Positions 1 through 11,806 of a stretch of 64,000 nt of DNA are shown here, in pieces. Both the position numbers and the translations under genes were made by a program. Location: the NCBI RefSeq assembly GCF_023159225.1, contig NC_063175.1, positions 4,543,255 to 4,607,254 on the forward strand, in the 5' to 3' direction. The DNA is from Perognathus longimembris pacificus (taxonomy: Eukaryota > Chordata > Mammalia > Rodentia > Heteromyidae). Numbering within the stretch: position 1 is the stretch's first letter; every line of letters begins with the position of its first letter. The notes beneath the pieces are model-generated. The model did no database searches. It saw nothing but the letters and a program-made list of their open reading frames with translations, and had not been told where the DNA came from.

Positions 1-1920
1 AACAATTTCTAGCAAATTGCAAATCATCTCTCAATTGTGCAGTATATACTTGTATTTCCCAGCTTTGTAAAGCTCATCAGAAAGAAATATCCTCTAAAAG
101 GTGTATTGCTTGCTGGAATAATGTAGCCTTATTTCATGGTTTTTATATTCTTCACCTGCACTTCCAGCCCCTCCTTTGCAAACAAGATGACCTGGTGTTC
201 CAGAGCAAGCAAGTGTGGCAGTGACCCATTGCCTTGCTACCCTGGTCATCATGTTAGAAAGTGATGGGAGTTCATTTACAATACAGAGCACTAGTTCATC
301 ATGTAGTATTAATCTGGAGCACACCTGCAGCTTTTTCCTGCGAGGACAGATTTCTTGGTTAAATGGAAGATTCATCCCCCAATCAGAGACATCATGGAAA
401 CTGTGGTTGTTATCCTTAGTGATTATAGTAAGGGTTCACCCAACAACTTGCTTTGCCAGGTATTTGTTTCCTACAATTTTAAAAGGGCTTACCATGATTA
501 TATGGAGTTTTCTCAACTAAAAGCTAAAAGAAATTCACTAGACTCATGATGTGTGAGGCCCTACTATCAAGTTCCCTTCACCATCTCTTCACTCATAGGG
601 CTGCGGACTCCACTCTATTTACACTTTATTTACATATTTTTAATACCATCCCACTTTACAGATGTAAAAACTGAGGCCCTAAGAGAATATGTCTTGGAAA
701 GATTACTTGGACTAAGTCTCATCAAAGATTTTAGAGCCAGAGTTTATTCTAATAGTTCTCTTTATTACAACATCACATTTAATTCTGTATGAGATTAAGC
801 TCTAATTATTCTTTAAAAAATCAATTTTTCATGCCAAAGTATAAAAGAGCCTTATTAGTTTTTGAATCAAATTGGTGAGTAGTTCAATAATCAGAACCAA
901 ATTTTTAGTTGTCAAAAGAGAACCAAGTCTTAGTTCCAATCCTGTCTATGCCAATGGAGGTCCCATGACTACAAACTTCAACCATTCCCAGAAACCTTGT
1001 ACCTACCACTTGTCAACACTAACTAATGGATCAAGCATTTTAAAATACAAGCTAGAATGTATCATTTGTTAATCTAATCTCTTCATTTCATAGACCATTG
1101 GTAAGAAAGGGGCAGAAGGGCATGGCATATGTAGTGAGTCCCACAGTGAATTGATAGCAGAGAAGATTGGGATTTTCTGACATCTGGGTCTTAGTCACCT
1201 ACAACAAAGCCACCTATGCAGTTATGATTTCACAGTGAGTAAAGAAATGCACCTGATCAGTATTGAATGTGGCAACTCTGTGCCAGAATGTTCTGGGTGC
1301 TGAAAAGATGGTAGAAGACTGAGAAGGAATTTCACTCCATGTCTTTCAGTGTCATGGTAAAATGAAATAAATTTTAAGTTATAAAATGTTATATGTATTT
1401 AAGTTTCTGTGATGGAATTTCTAGTTTGAAAAATGACTGTGTAAGAAGCAAAGTTTGAAATGGATGACCCAAAGCTTTAATATCTGAGACAGAAGAGATC
1501 AGTATGATATGTGGAGGCGAATTTTGGTGCCAACTTGATTGAATTAAGGATTAACTAGACACTAGTAAGTTAATATATCTGAATGGGGCTATGAGGAAAA
1601 TGGCTGTGCATCAATGGATTGAGTAGGGGATTCATGTGCATGGGCATCACCCAATCAGCTGAGGGGCTGATGGGTGGAAAAGCAACTTCTGCTTTCTCCT
1701 GAGACTTTTATGTGTGCTTTCTTCCCTCCAAGCTTTCTGAATTTTGGTATCCAGAACTTATACTAGGAGCCACCTGGGTTTTCAGGAGTCCTTCTGTCTC
1801 ATATTGATAGTTTCTTGGTTTTAAAGGCTTTGAACATGGACTGAGGAACACTACCAATGTAAGGCATAAAGCCCCTCCCCTCTCTCTTTATTCTCCCTCT
1901 CCCTCTAGTTACATGAATTA
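1..1920. other. Unclassified non-coding stretch
   Basis: I see no recognisable gene, SINE body or L1 segment in these 1.9 kb. Open frames reach only about 100 codons, overlap one another on both strands and have no recognisable domain, so I do not call them coding. Composition is ordinary AT-rich mammalian intergenic or intronic DNA. Old diverged repeats could be present below what can be seen by eye. Confidence 0.5.
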
Positions 1921-2076
1921 TACATAGATGATAGATAGATGAAAGAAGATAGATGAGAAATATCAGATAGAAAAATAGACACAATGTTAGATAGGTAGAA
2001 AATAGATAAACATAACACAGAAGACAGTTAGGTAGGTAGGTAAGTAGGTACCTAGATAGAGACAGACAGACAAAAA
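1921..2076. repeat. Degenerate tetranucleotide repeat (GATA/GGTA/GACA)
   Basis: A run built of TAGA, GATA, TAGG and GACA units, interrupted throughout: GATA-type on the left, GGTA-type around 2030-2050, GACA at about 2060-2072. The interruptions indicate an old, decaying microsatellite. The 104-codon reverse-strand frame across it follows from the repeat lacking stops and is not a gene. Confidence 0.85.
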
Positions 2077-2675
2077 TTCTATTGGTATGCCTCTGTAGAG
2101 GATACTGACACACATTATATCTACATTACTGTATACATAAAATTAAATCCTAGTCATTACACTTAGAACAACTATGGAGATTAATAAATTGAAGCCCACC
2201 GTTACATGGTACTAGTGGAGAGATAAGGTAGGTAAGGACCCCACTTTCAAGGATCTCAAGGATAAACTATGTAACCTGTAAATTTCAAGAGAGCATGTCT
2301 CCTAAAATTAAACTTCTTTAGCAAAATTCAATAACATTTTAATGTTATCTTTTACTCTGTGACAATTAAAAATCACTCTCTAGAGAGGCTGATCTGAGTT
2401 ATAACTAAATCCAGAAATCCCTAAACCGAAGTTTTCTGAAACTCCTATACTCAAAATCTTTTAAAATGTATACTTTATTTTATATGGACATGCCCAATGG
2501 CAAAGAAATCACAAAAATGGAAATTAGCCTCCAAATCCATGCGCAACCTCTTCCTCTATATTATTAAAATGAAGTGATACATTTGAGCTTTTGTCACAAA
2601 GGCTAGTTAGATTTTAACCCCAAAGCAGTGTTATAATCACCAACAAAGTAATGTGATTTAAACTTAACTTATTCA
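2077..2675. other. Unclassified AT-rich stretch
   Basis: About 600 bp between the tetranucleotide repeat and a truncated L1. I see no gene, SINE promoter boxes or L1 similarity here. Confidence 0.45.
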
Positions 2676-2691
2676 TTAATTACTACATCTT

Positions 2692-2959
2692 TTTTTTTTC
2701 AAATTTTTATTATCAAACTGATGTACAGAAAGGTTACAGTTTCATACGTTAGGCACTGGATACATTCCTTGTACAGTTTGTTACCTTGTCCCTCATACCC
2801 CCCTCCCTCCTCCCCCTTTCCCTTCCCCCCCCCACGGAGGTGTTCAGTTCACCTACACCAGTTTTGCAAGTATTGCAGTTGTAGTTTGTAGTTTGTTTGT
2901 CTTTTTTTGTAGTTGTTTGTCTTTTTTTACCCTGTGTCTCTCAAATTTGGTATTCCCTT
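2692..2959 (-). mobile_element. 5'-truncated L1 (lineage A), 3' UTR only, with TSD
   Basis: On the reverse strand this is the end of an L1 3' UTR. The terminal block (poly-T, then TATCAAACTGATGTACAGA on the plus strand) and the C-rich tract at about 2797-2835 match the complement of the full-length L1 tail at 12100-12320. A perfect 16-bp TSD, TTAATTACTACATCTT, flanks it at 2676-2691 and 2960-2975. The copy is about 268 bp, a typical extreme 5' truncation, and carries no coding sequence. The perfect TSD and close match to the full-length tail suggest it is fairly young. Confidence 0.93.
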
Positions 2960-2975
2960 TTAATTACTACATCTT

Positions 2976-3302
2976 GAAGTGTCAATATATATCATTATCT
3001 GAAATAACTAATGATTATTTTAAGCAAATCAAGAAGTATGTATGCTTCACTGCCTTCCAAACTGCTAAATAATAGTTGGAGACTCCCAGCTGATGATTGT
3101 GTCAGGCAGGTTTGGCTGATGGTCAGACCCCCTGAAGATGCCATTGAAGGACCAGGAGTTGGACACCTGAACGATTCTCCCTCACTTGAAAGACAAAAAT
3201 ACTGAATTACATTTTACAATTTGTAATAAATTGTGATATCAATTCATGATTATCCACCATTGCTCCTAATTTTATCTAAATGCTGAAATGTCAAAAGTGA
3301 AT
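2976..3302. other. Unclassified stretch
   Basis: About 330 bp with one 64-codon plus-strand open frame (3011-3205) that has no recognisable motif. I assign no function. Confidence 0.4.
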
Positions 3303-3520
3303 TTTCACTAGGCAATGGTTGCTTACTCCTGTAATCCTAGATGGAGCATCAAGGTTCAAAGCCAGCCTGTATGGAATGTCGGTGAGACTCTTATCTCCAA
3401 TTTATCACCAAATAAAGCTGGAAGTAAAGCTGTGACTCAAGTGCTATCCCTGAGGAAGAAAAGCTCAGCACCAATGCTCAGTCCCTGAGTTCAAGACCTA
3501 GTACTGACATTAAAAAGTAT
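3303..3520 (+). mobile_element. B1-ID dimeric SINE (degenerate)
   Basis: The left half has the 7SL/B1-type core (CTGTAATCCTAG, then TTCAAAGCCAGCCTG). The right half has the shared tRNA-like module (GCTGTGACTCAAGTGCTA through GAGTTCAAGACC). The same two-part order recurs at 33.8, 35.3 and 44.3 kb, which is what defines the family in this window. It would have been transcribed by RNA polymerase III and mobilised by L1. Many substitutions make it an old copy, and no clear TSD was found. Confidence 0.82.
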
Positions 3521-3589
3521 GAATCTTCTTTGAAGTGGATTTTCATCTATAATGAGTCCCTTATTGCATCTTTTCCATTGTTGTTGGTT

Positions 3590-3838
3590 TATTTTTTTAA
3601 TTTAATTTTATTGTCAAGGTGATGGACAGAGTGGTTACAGTTACATATGTAAGGTCACAAGTGATACATTTCTTGTCAAACTTCTTATCTTTTCCCTTAT
3701 ATTCCTTCCATCCTCCCTGATTCCTCCCTGGCCCTGCCAAGTTGTATAGCTAGTTTACAATGTATTGTCTTGTAAGTGTCGCTCTTGTATTGGTTCACTC
3801 TTTTTCCTTTGTCTCATCATTTAGGGACAATTATACAA
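3590..3838 (-). mobile_element. Old L1 3' UTR fragment
   Basis: The plus strand reads as the complement of an L1 3' end: ATTTTATTGTCAAGGTGATG, then GGTTACAGTTACATATGTAAGG, then a C-rich block and TATTGTCTTGTAAGTGTCGC. It resembles the copies at 12440 and 49621 more than the full-length element's tail, so it belongs to an older subfamily. There is no coding part. Ends are approximate. Confidence 0.85.
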
Positions 3839-3865
3839 GTCTTCACATGTAGATAGAACAACTGT

Positions 3866-3985
3866 GAGCTGGGTATGGTGATGGGCAATTATAATTCTAG
3901 TACTTGGAAGACTGAGATAGGAGACTCACAAGATTTGGTTCCCCAAACCTTGTCTCAAAACAAACAAACAAACAATCAAAACTGA
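3866..3985 (+). mobile_element. B1-like monomeric SINE
   Basis: A single 7SL-derived unit with the order GGGTATGGTGATGGGCAATTA, an ACTTGGAAGACTGAGATAGGAG core, CCTTGTCTCAAAA and an (AAAC)n tail. No tRNA-like right half follows, so it is a monomer. It sits directly after an antisense L1 fragment. Divergence is moderate. Confidence 0.8.
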
Positions 3986-4845
3986 AACTATGGATGAAAT
4001 TCCAAAAGACAAGTGCAGTTGATGTCCCTTCATTCATACTCAGACTGATCCTATGTTTCCTTGCCATATCTTTAGAAGACCCCATCAGTTGTTGTTCCAA
4101 CCACACACAGGGTTCTAACAAATATTCTGATTAGGTGAGAGAGACCACTGCAGAGGCAACACCAAAAGACACTCTTGTTCTTCCTGTTGCTTCCATCCGG
4201 GTGGAAGCTTACAGGTCATCTCTAGAAAACACTGTAGAAGAGGTTCACTTTGTCTTCCCCACTGTGCTGTGTCTGTTTTCTTACCCTTCTTTCTATTTTT
4301 ATGTGGTTTTTTCAGATGCTGCTCTTTGAAATACCCTCTAGTAAAACTCAAATTTATAATAAGACCCAGCTCAAGAACCTTCTTGGTTCCTGAATCCCCT
4401 GGAGGGTCCCGAACATGGAGGGACCCCAGTTGCTGTGGCAGCAAGCTGTACTCGGGCCACTCCCACAGCACCAGCCATTAATGACCCAGAGGACCAAACC
4501 ACCATGGTCCAGGCACTAGGGACTAAAATGAAGCTGAAGCCAGGCCCACATCTGCTGGCCAAGACCTGCTTATAGACTAAGCAGGGTGGCTGCCTGAAAA
4601 ATCACAAGAGTGTAGTAGGACCAAAAGTCTCTAATTTAACAGACAAAAGGCCCTAAATACCTTTACCCATCCCTCCCACTAAACAAAACAAATAAAAAAA
4701 TAACAATTTGAACAAGGAAGAAAAATCATCTGACTCCAACAATCAGATGAGTCCAATGATGAATTTATCTGATGAAGGTTTTAAACCACTATCATAAAAC
4801 TGGTTGAAGAATCCATTGCAAATTCTCTTAGAATGAATCAAAAGT
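3986..4845. other. Unclassified stretch upstream of the full-length L1
   Basis: No gene recognised. Overlapping open frames of 60-118 codons occur on both strands between 3897 and 4562 without a shared reading direction or known motif. The GC content rises at 4380-4570, but there are few CpGs and no promoter-like structure. Confidence 0.4.
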
Positions 4846-4862
4846 AGAAATTTCAGCAAATA
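4846..4862 (+). repeat. L1 target-site duplication, left copy
   Basis: AGAAATTTCAGCAAATA, identical to 12324-12340. Bases outside differ (T versus G on the left, G versus A on the right), so the duplication is exactly 17 bp. Confidence 0.95.
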
Positions 4863-6820
4863 GGAACTTCCAGGAAGACAGCGGAGGAGCAGCAGAGCCC
4901 TAGCTGAGCTCCCTCCGGTATCACAGTTTTCTCACCCCATTTAAATTTTACTACTAGAAAGACAGCCAAAGTAAGTTCTAACAGTACAGGAATTCTGGCC
5001 AGGAAGGAAAAATCGACTTTGCACATCTGAAAACACAGATTTGAGCTCCAGGTGGCATCCCGCCGCCGTGCCAGCGCCCAGCACAGCAACCTGCACTCCA
5101 CGCAGCTAAAGCACACAGCGGAGACCAGGGAGAAATACTCCAGACGGCGGCTGAGCACAGACGACCTGAAATCGCAGAGAAAGCGTGAGTACCCCATGAA
5201 AGATATTCTCACTCGCGCCCACAGAGCAGCTTCTGGAAGGCAGCCCTTCCCCCACCGCCAGAGCAAAGCGCCATCTTTGCCACTGGCATAGGGTCAGACC
5301 AGATTGGAACTAAAGCGGGCCTGGGGAAAGCGAGGTCAAATTAGCGATCTTTGAAAAGGGCAAGAGGGACCGAACAGTGAGAGCCACTTCTGCCCAGGAG
5401 AATGCCCCCTGCCCTGGCGGGAGGTGAGTCCTGGGCCTCGGCTTAAGCGAAAGCGGCGAGCAGCTCCCAGCGGCACAGAAACACCAGACAGGGCAACAAA
5501 CAGTTCCTGGGACAGCTAAACGGTCCCGTCACAGAGGAAGCCCAATTCCCAGCCCAAAACGGAGCTGCATTCCACAGCCACCTCTGCCAAGGAGGCCGCC
5601 TCCCCCAGGCAAGCAACTCTCAGCAGGGTAAAACAGGCCAGAGGCGCCCCGCCCTGCTGAGTCCACAGCCTATTCAGATCCAGGCATCAAAGGCAGCGGC
5701 CCCACAGCAGACAGAGGAGCCACAGTTCCCAAGACTGTTCACATCCCCATCTACAGAGGACGTCCAAGGCCTACCTGCAAGCTGTGCGAACCACAGAGAC
5801 CCAGAATTGCACCAACAGGGGAGAAGGGTCAGAACAGATCCACCCCTTGAAAACTGAAATCAAGTAAAACCAGCCAATCAGGAAAATAGACTGCAGACCA
5901 TTGCAAGGAAACCAGAGACTGGGGGAAGACTACCCAAACAAGGAGGACTCGATTTTTTTTTCTTTTCAAACATTTTTTAAACTTTTTTAAAAACATTTCT
6001 TTTTAAATTTTTCACTTCTGAAACGTCGTTGTTTTTGTTTGTTTGTTTGTTTGTTTTCCATTTTTACCGGTTTGTTTTATCAAGTTTTTTTGTTTGTTTG
6101 TTAGTTTGTTTGGGTTGTACCTTTTCTGTTTTGTTTTGTTTTTTCCTTTTTATTTTATTTTTAAATATTTTTTCTCTGTTTGCGTATCTGTCTTCCAGTA
6201 TTCTTACTTTATTTCTCTCTTTGCGTTCTCTTTCTTTAAAACTTACTTTCCTATGAAGAACACCTCCACTCTTTTCTGCTAACTCTCCATTGTCTATCAT
6301 TTTAACCTTGTTCTTTCTACTGATTCTACTCTTCTCCACATTTCCACGTCACTGAAACTAAACCAAAATCACCACCATCCCCCAATAAATTTTACTCTAT
6401 TATCTTTACTACCTCCAACTTACCCTCCTGACTTACTGCCTGGACTTCCAGGTTCCATTGACTCCTGGTTATTGGATAGAGGGTATCCCAGCTTAATCCA
6501 AGTGAATCAAAGGGGTTCATAGAGACAGCCAGTCCTAAAAGAACTTAATATAAAAACAAGAATTGCATATAGGGTTGTAACAGTAAATAAGTAACTACTG
6601 AATACAGGGCCCAGGATCGGTTGTTATATTGACACTGTATTCTTTAGGAACACCAAACCTAATTTTATAGACAGGTATACAAAGTATCTGTATATAATTG
6701 TGAACTTGTAAGATTTACAAAACAGTGCTTGGTTAGGGCTGCTTTGGGTCTTAAACGGTGCTCACAGGTGCTGGTAGACTGGCATTCCCAATCCAAATGG
6801 GCAGAAGGAACACAAGAAAG
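4863..6820 (+). promoter_or_regulatory. L1 5' UTR / internal promoter region
   Basis: About 1.96 kb between the left TSD and ORF1. The first 50 bases contain AAGACAGCGG, two substitutions from the AAGATGGCGG core bound by YY1 at many mammalian L1 starts. CpG-containing GC-rich sequence runs from about 5040 to 5800. It is followed by a T-rich stretch with (TTTG)n at about 5950-6260. The large TTTG-driven open frames at 6029-6339 are repeat artefacts. In L1 biology this region holds the polymerase II promoter that starts transcription at the first base. Activity of this decayed copy is unknown. Confidence 0.78.
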
Positions 6821-7808
6821 ATGGCAACAATGAAGTCTTATCCCCCACTCAAAACAAGTAGGAAGCAGAGCAGTCAATCAAAGACATAGAAGAGAACCCT
6901 CAAAATGCTCTACAAAGTCTACTGATAAACATGATAAATGAAAAGTTTGAATCTCTTCAGTCAATTATTCTATAGCGTGAGGAGGCAAAGCAAAAATTAA
7001 TGGAGAATTTCATGGCATCCACAAATAGAAAGATAAATGAACCTCAAGAGTCAAATGAAAAGATAGCTACCCCGCTTAAAGATTTGAGAGACAACAATCA
7101 AAACCAAAGTAATTAAGTTAATCAAGTAAAGAAGTCCATACAAGACCTAAGAAATGACATGGAAATCATCAGGAAATACGAGTCAAAGGAAAAGAGATTC
7201 GAAATCAACTAGCTAGCCTACAGTCCCGACTAACTGAATCAGAGGATCAAATCTCAGGAGCTGAAGAGTCCTTAGATTCTATGGAGAAAGATAAAAAATC
7301 AATACAAATCCAGTCCAATCAACAAAACAGATCGCTACAGGAGATTCAAGACACGATCAGGAAGCCCAATTTAAGAATAATAGGTATTGAGGAAAACTTG
7401 GAGAAAGAGGTTAATGGGATAGGCAACCTATTTAACAGAATATTAGCTGAGAACTTCCCAAACATCCAGAAGGAAAGGCCTATACAGATACAAGAAGCAT
7501 TTAGAACCCCAAATCGACCAGACCAGAATAGGACATCCCACCGACACATAGTGATCAAAACAGGTTCAGTAGAGTACAAGGAAAGAATCCTTAAAGCTGT
7601 TAGGGAGAAGAAAATAATCACATATAAAGGAAAAGCAATCAGAATTACCCCAGACTTCTCAGCAGAGACCATGAAAGCAAGGAGAGCCTGGAATGAAGTA
7701 TACCAAACACTAAATAAAAATAACTACCAACCAAGAATTCTGTACCCAGCCAAACTCTCATTCATAGCCGAAGGTCAAATAAAAGTCTTCCACAGTAAGG
7801 AAAACTGA
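6821..7808 (+). pseudogene. L1 ORF1 (RNA-binding chaperone), broken
   Basis: ORF1p is the trimeric RNA-binding protein that packages L1 RNA in cytoplasmic particles. A plausible start ATG is at 6821. The coiled-coil part reads mainly in the frame holding 6883, with a TAG at 6973-6975 and further frame breaks before 7280. The last 175 codons (7281-7808) are intact in one frame. They hold the central RNA-recognition fold and the C-terminal domain, whose RILYPAKL block is typical of mammalian ORF1p (near residue 155 of that segment). The stop is TGA 7806-7808. The full length of about 330 codons fits the family. It is not translatable as a whole, so it is called a pseudogene. Confidence 0.9.
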
Positions 7809-7967
7809 AACAATATACCTCCACCAAACCAGATTTACAGAAAATCCTCAAAGATGTACTACACAGGGAAAATAATCAAGATCCCAATACAGACAGAGAA
7901 ATGAACCCTAAATAGTAAACATCAGATCAAGAAATGGGAAGACACCCCTTTAAAGAAGATAGTGATA

Positions 7968-10900
7968 ATGAAAGGAACAAACGATCATCTCTCAATCCTA
8001 ACTCTCAACATTAATGGACTTAATTCTCCAATCAAATGACATAGGCTCATAAGTTGGATCAAAAATCAAGATCCATCTTTCTGCTGCCTCCAAGAGACAC
8101 ATCTACCCAGCAAAAGTAAACATCTTCTAAAAGTGAAAGGCTGGAATCAAATCTATCAAGCAAATGGCCCCCATAAGCAGGCTGGAGTTGCAATCCTAGT
8201 ATCAGACAAAATTGACTTCAAATTTAAAAAGGTAAGAAGAGACAAAGAAGGCTACTAAATACTAGTAAAGGGATCTCTCCTACAGGAAGATATAACCATC
8301 CTAAATATCTACACACCAAATGCAGGAGCACCCAACTTCATCAAACAAACACTACTGACTCTAAAAACACTCATAGACCCAAACACATTGATAGTTGGGG
8401 ACTTTAACACTCCACTATCACCTCTGGACAGATCAACACGCCAAAAACTTAACAGAGAAACCACAGAAGTAAATAACTGCATAGACCAACTAGACTTCAC
8501 CGACATCTACAGAATATTACACCCAGCAACAACAGAATACACATTCTTCTCTGCAGCACATGGAACATTCTCCAAAATAGATCACATCTCAGGGCACAAA
8601 GAAAATCTGTACAAATTCAGAAGTATCAAAACCATTCCCTGCATTCTCTCAGACCACAATGGAATAAAATTAGAGCTCAACTCAAACAGCCACCACAGAA
8701 AATCTCACACTTCATGGAGACTAAACAACACACTGTTGAACCATCAGTGGGTCATTGAAGAAATTAAAACAAATTCAAATGTTTATGGACTTCAACCAAG
8801 TTGAGGACACAAAGTACCAGCTCCTTTGGGACACAGCAAAGGCAGTACACAGAGGAAAATTTATATCTGTGAGTACATATATCAACAAACTGGAGAAACA
8901 GCATCTCAGTAATATAAGGAAGCACCTTAATTTTCTGGAGAGAGAACAACAAGCCAAACCCCAAGTCAACAGACAGAAGCAAATAATTAAAATCCAATCA
9001 GAATTAAATCAATTAGAGACGGAAAAAAAAACCGTCGAAAGTATCAACAAAACAAATAGTTGCTTCTTTGAAAAAATCAACAAGATAGACAGACCCCTGG
9101 CAAACCTGACCAAAAAACGAAGGCAGCACACTCAAATAAACAAGATAAGAGGCAAAACAGGTAACATCACCACAGAAATAACCGAATTTCAGAAAATAAT
9201 AAGGGACTATTTTGCAAACCTTTATGCAACAAATTCAAGAACGTGGAAGAAATGGATGATTTCCTAGAAAAAATTCATATCCCCAAACTCAACCATGAAG
9301 ATTTAAACCTTCTAAACAGACCCATATCCAGTATTGAAATAGAAACGGCAATAAATGATCTCCCATCCAAGAAAAGCCCAGGTCCAGACAGATTCACTGC
9401 AGAATTCTACAAGGCCTTCAAAACAGAACTCACACCAATATTTCTCAAACTCTTCAATGAAATTGAAAGAGAACATTCACTACCAGACTCATTCTATGAA
9501 GCCAGTATAACTCTCATCCCAAAACCAGTCAGAGAGTCATCATGGAAAGAGGACTACAGACTGATCTCCCTGTTGAATATAGATGCAAAAATTCTCAAAA
9601 AAATTCTGGCCAATCGACTTCAACAGGTCATCAAAAAATCATACACCACGATCACTCTGGATTCATTCCAGGGATGCAAAGTTGGTTTAATATACGCAAG
9701 TCAATTAATGTAATCCACCACATCAACCGGAGCAAGCTAAAGAACCACATGGTTTTATCTCTGGATGCGGAAAAAGCGTTTGATAAAATCCAACACCCAT
9801 TTATGCTAAAAGCCCTGGAAAAACTGGGATTCCAGGGAACATTCCTGAATATAATCAAGGCAGTTTATGACAAACCAACAGCAAGCATAACTCTAAATGG
9901 TGAAAAACTAAAGCCATTCCATTTAAAATCAGGAATAAGGCAGGGATGTTCACTCTCTCCCCTGCTCTTCAACATAGTACTAGAATTCCTAGCCAGAGCA
10001 ATTAGGCAAGAAGAAAATAGAAAGGGGATCCAAATAGGAAAAGATGAAGTTAAACTTTCTCTCTTTGCAGATGACATGATCCTATACCTAAAGAATCCCA
10101 TAGACTCTACCCCCAAGCTACTAGAGCTGATCCAAAACTTTGGCCAAGTTGTAGGATATACAATAAACCTTCAAAATCAACGGCCTTTCTCTATGCTAAC
10201 GACCCAAAGACCCAGGCTGAAATCAGGAAAGCAACACCTTTTGCAATAGCCTCCAAAAACATAAAATACCTAGGAATAACCTTAACCAAAGAAGTGAAAG
10301 ACCTCTTTGATGAGAACTTTAAAAGATTGAAAAACGAAATTAAGTCAGAACTAAGGAAATGGAAAAACCTCCCATGCTCCTGGATTGGGAGGATTAATAT
10401 AATCAAAATGGCAATATTGCCAAAGGCTATCTACAAATTCAATGCAATACCCATTAATATCCCAACACCATTTTTTAATGAAATAGAGGAAGCAATCCAG
10501 AAATTCATATGGAACAATAAAAGACCTAGAATAGCAAAAACACTCCTAAGCAGAAAGAACAGTACCGGAGGAATTACAATACCCAACTTCAAGCTGTATT
10601 ATAAAGCTATAGTAATAAAAAGAGCTTAGTATTGCCACCGGAACAGGCCTGAAGACCAATGGAAAAGAATTGAAGACCCAGAAATGAACCCACAGAACTA
10701 CGCCTACTTAATCTTTGATAAATTAGCTAAGACAATAGTATGGAAGAAAGATAGCCTCTTTAACAAGTGGTGCTGGCAAAACTGGCTCAACACATGCAAC
10801 AAACTAAAACTAGATCCTTATATATCACCCTGCTCCAAAATCAATTCCAAATGGATTAAAGACCTTGAAATCAAAACAGACACCCTGAAAACACTAAAGG

Positions 10901-11806
10901 AAGGAGTAGGAGAAACACTTGGGCTCCTTGCTGCAGGACGGAACTTCCTTAACAAAGACCCAGAAAGGCTACAAATCAAAGAAAGGTTGGACAAATGGGA
11001 CTGCATCAAACAGCAGAGCTTTGCACGGCAAAGGAAATAGCTTGCAAGATAAACAGAAAGCCCACAGACTGGGAGAAGATCTTACCGGACATTGAACAGA
11101 CAAAGGCCTCATCTCTAAAATATATGCAGAACTAAAAAAATTACCCTCTTCCAAAACAAAACCGCAAAGAACCAATAGCCCCCTCATCAAGTGGTCTAAA
11201 GATTTACAAAGAGACTTCTCTGATGAGGAAATGAGAATGGCCAAGAGACATATGAAAAAATGCTCTACATCACTGGCCATAAAAGAAATGCAAATCAAAA
11301 CAACATTGAGATTCCATCTCACCCCAGTAAGAATGTCATATATCAAGAAAACTAACAATAACAATTGTTGGAGGGGATGTGGCCAAAAGGGAACCCTACT
11401 TCATTGTTGGTGGGAATGTAAACTGGTTCAGCCACTCTGGCAAGCAGTATGGAGATTCCTCAGAAGGCTAAATATAGAACTCCCCTATGACCCAGCAGCC
11501 CTACTTTTGGGTATCTATCCAAAAGCCCACAAACAAAATCACAGTAATGCCACCAGCACAACAATGTTCATCGCAGCACAATTTGTCATAGCCAGAATCT
11601 GGAACCAACCTACATGCCCCTCAGTAAACGAATGGATCAGGAAAATGTGGTACATATACAGAATGGAATTTTATGCCTCTATCAGAAAGAATGACATTGT
11701 CCCATTTGTAAGGAAATGGAAGGACTTGGAAAAAGTTATACTAAGTAAAGTGAGCCAGACCCAAAGAAACATGGACTCTATGGTCTCCCTTATTGGGAAT
11801 AATTAG
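7968..11806 (+). pseudogene. L1 ORF2 (endonuclease-reverse transcriptase), broken
   Basis: ORF2p nicks target DNA and reverse transcribes RNA from the nick. The ATG at 7968 opens the frame of the conserved NINGLNS start. Endonuclease motifs GDFN (8397-8408) and SDHN (8649-8660) are visible. The RT active site FADD is at 10064-10075, and the terminal cysteine motif C-X3-C-X7-HC-X3-C spans 11366-11419. The natural stop is TAG 11804-11806, giving about 1,280 codons, normal for the family. Breaks seen: TGA 8037-8039, TAA 8256-8258 and TAG 10627-10629, with frame changes near 8768, 9230, 9638, 10172, 11020 and 11100. Several of the shifts lie in A-runs. No single frame spans a complete enzyme. Confidence 0.95.

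Noticed and set aside
1921..2076. Regular short repeats considered as a CRISPR-like array
   Set aside because: Units are tetranucleotides without spacers, in a mammalian genome; a microsatellite explains them.
4853..5291. Overlapping 137- and 79-codon frames on opposite strands
   Set aside because: Both lie in the GC-rich start of the L1 5' UTR, where low stop-codon density explains them. An antisense L1 protein (ORF0-like) was considered, but I found no motif to support it.
6029..6339. Open frames of 75-91 codons on both strands in the L1 5' UTR
   Set aside because: Produced by (TTTG)n and T-rich sequence. The Phe/Leu/Val-rich and Lys/Asn-rich translations are composition artefacts.
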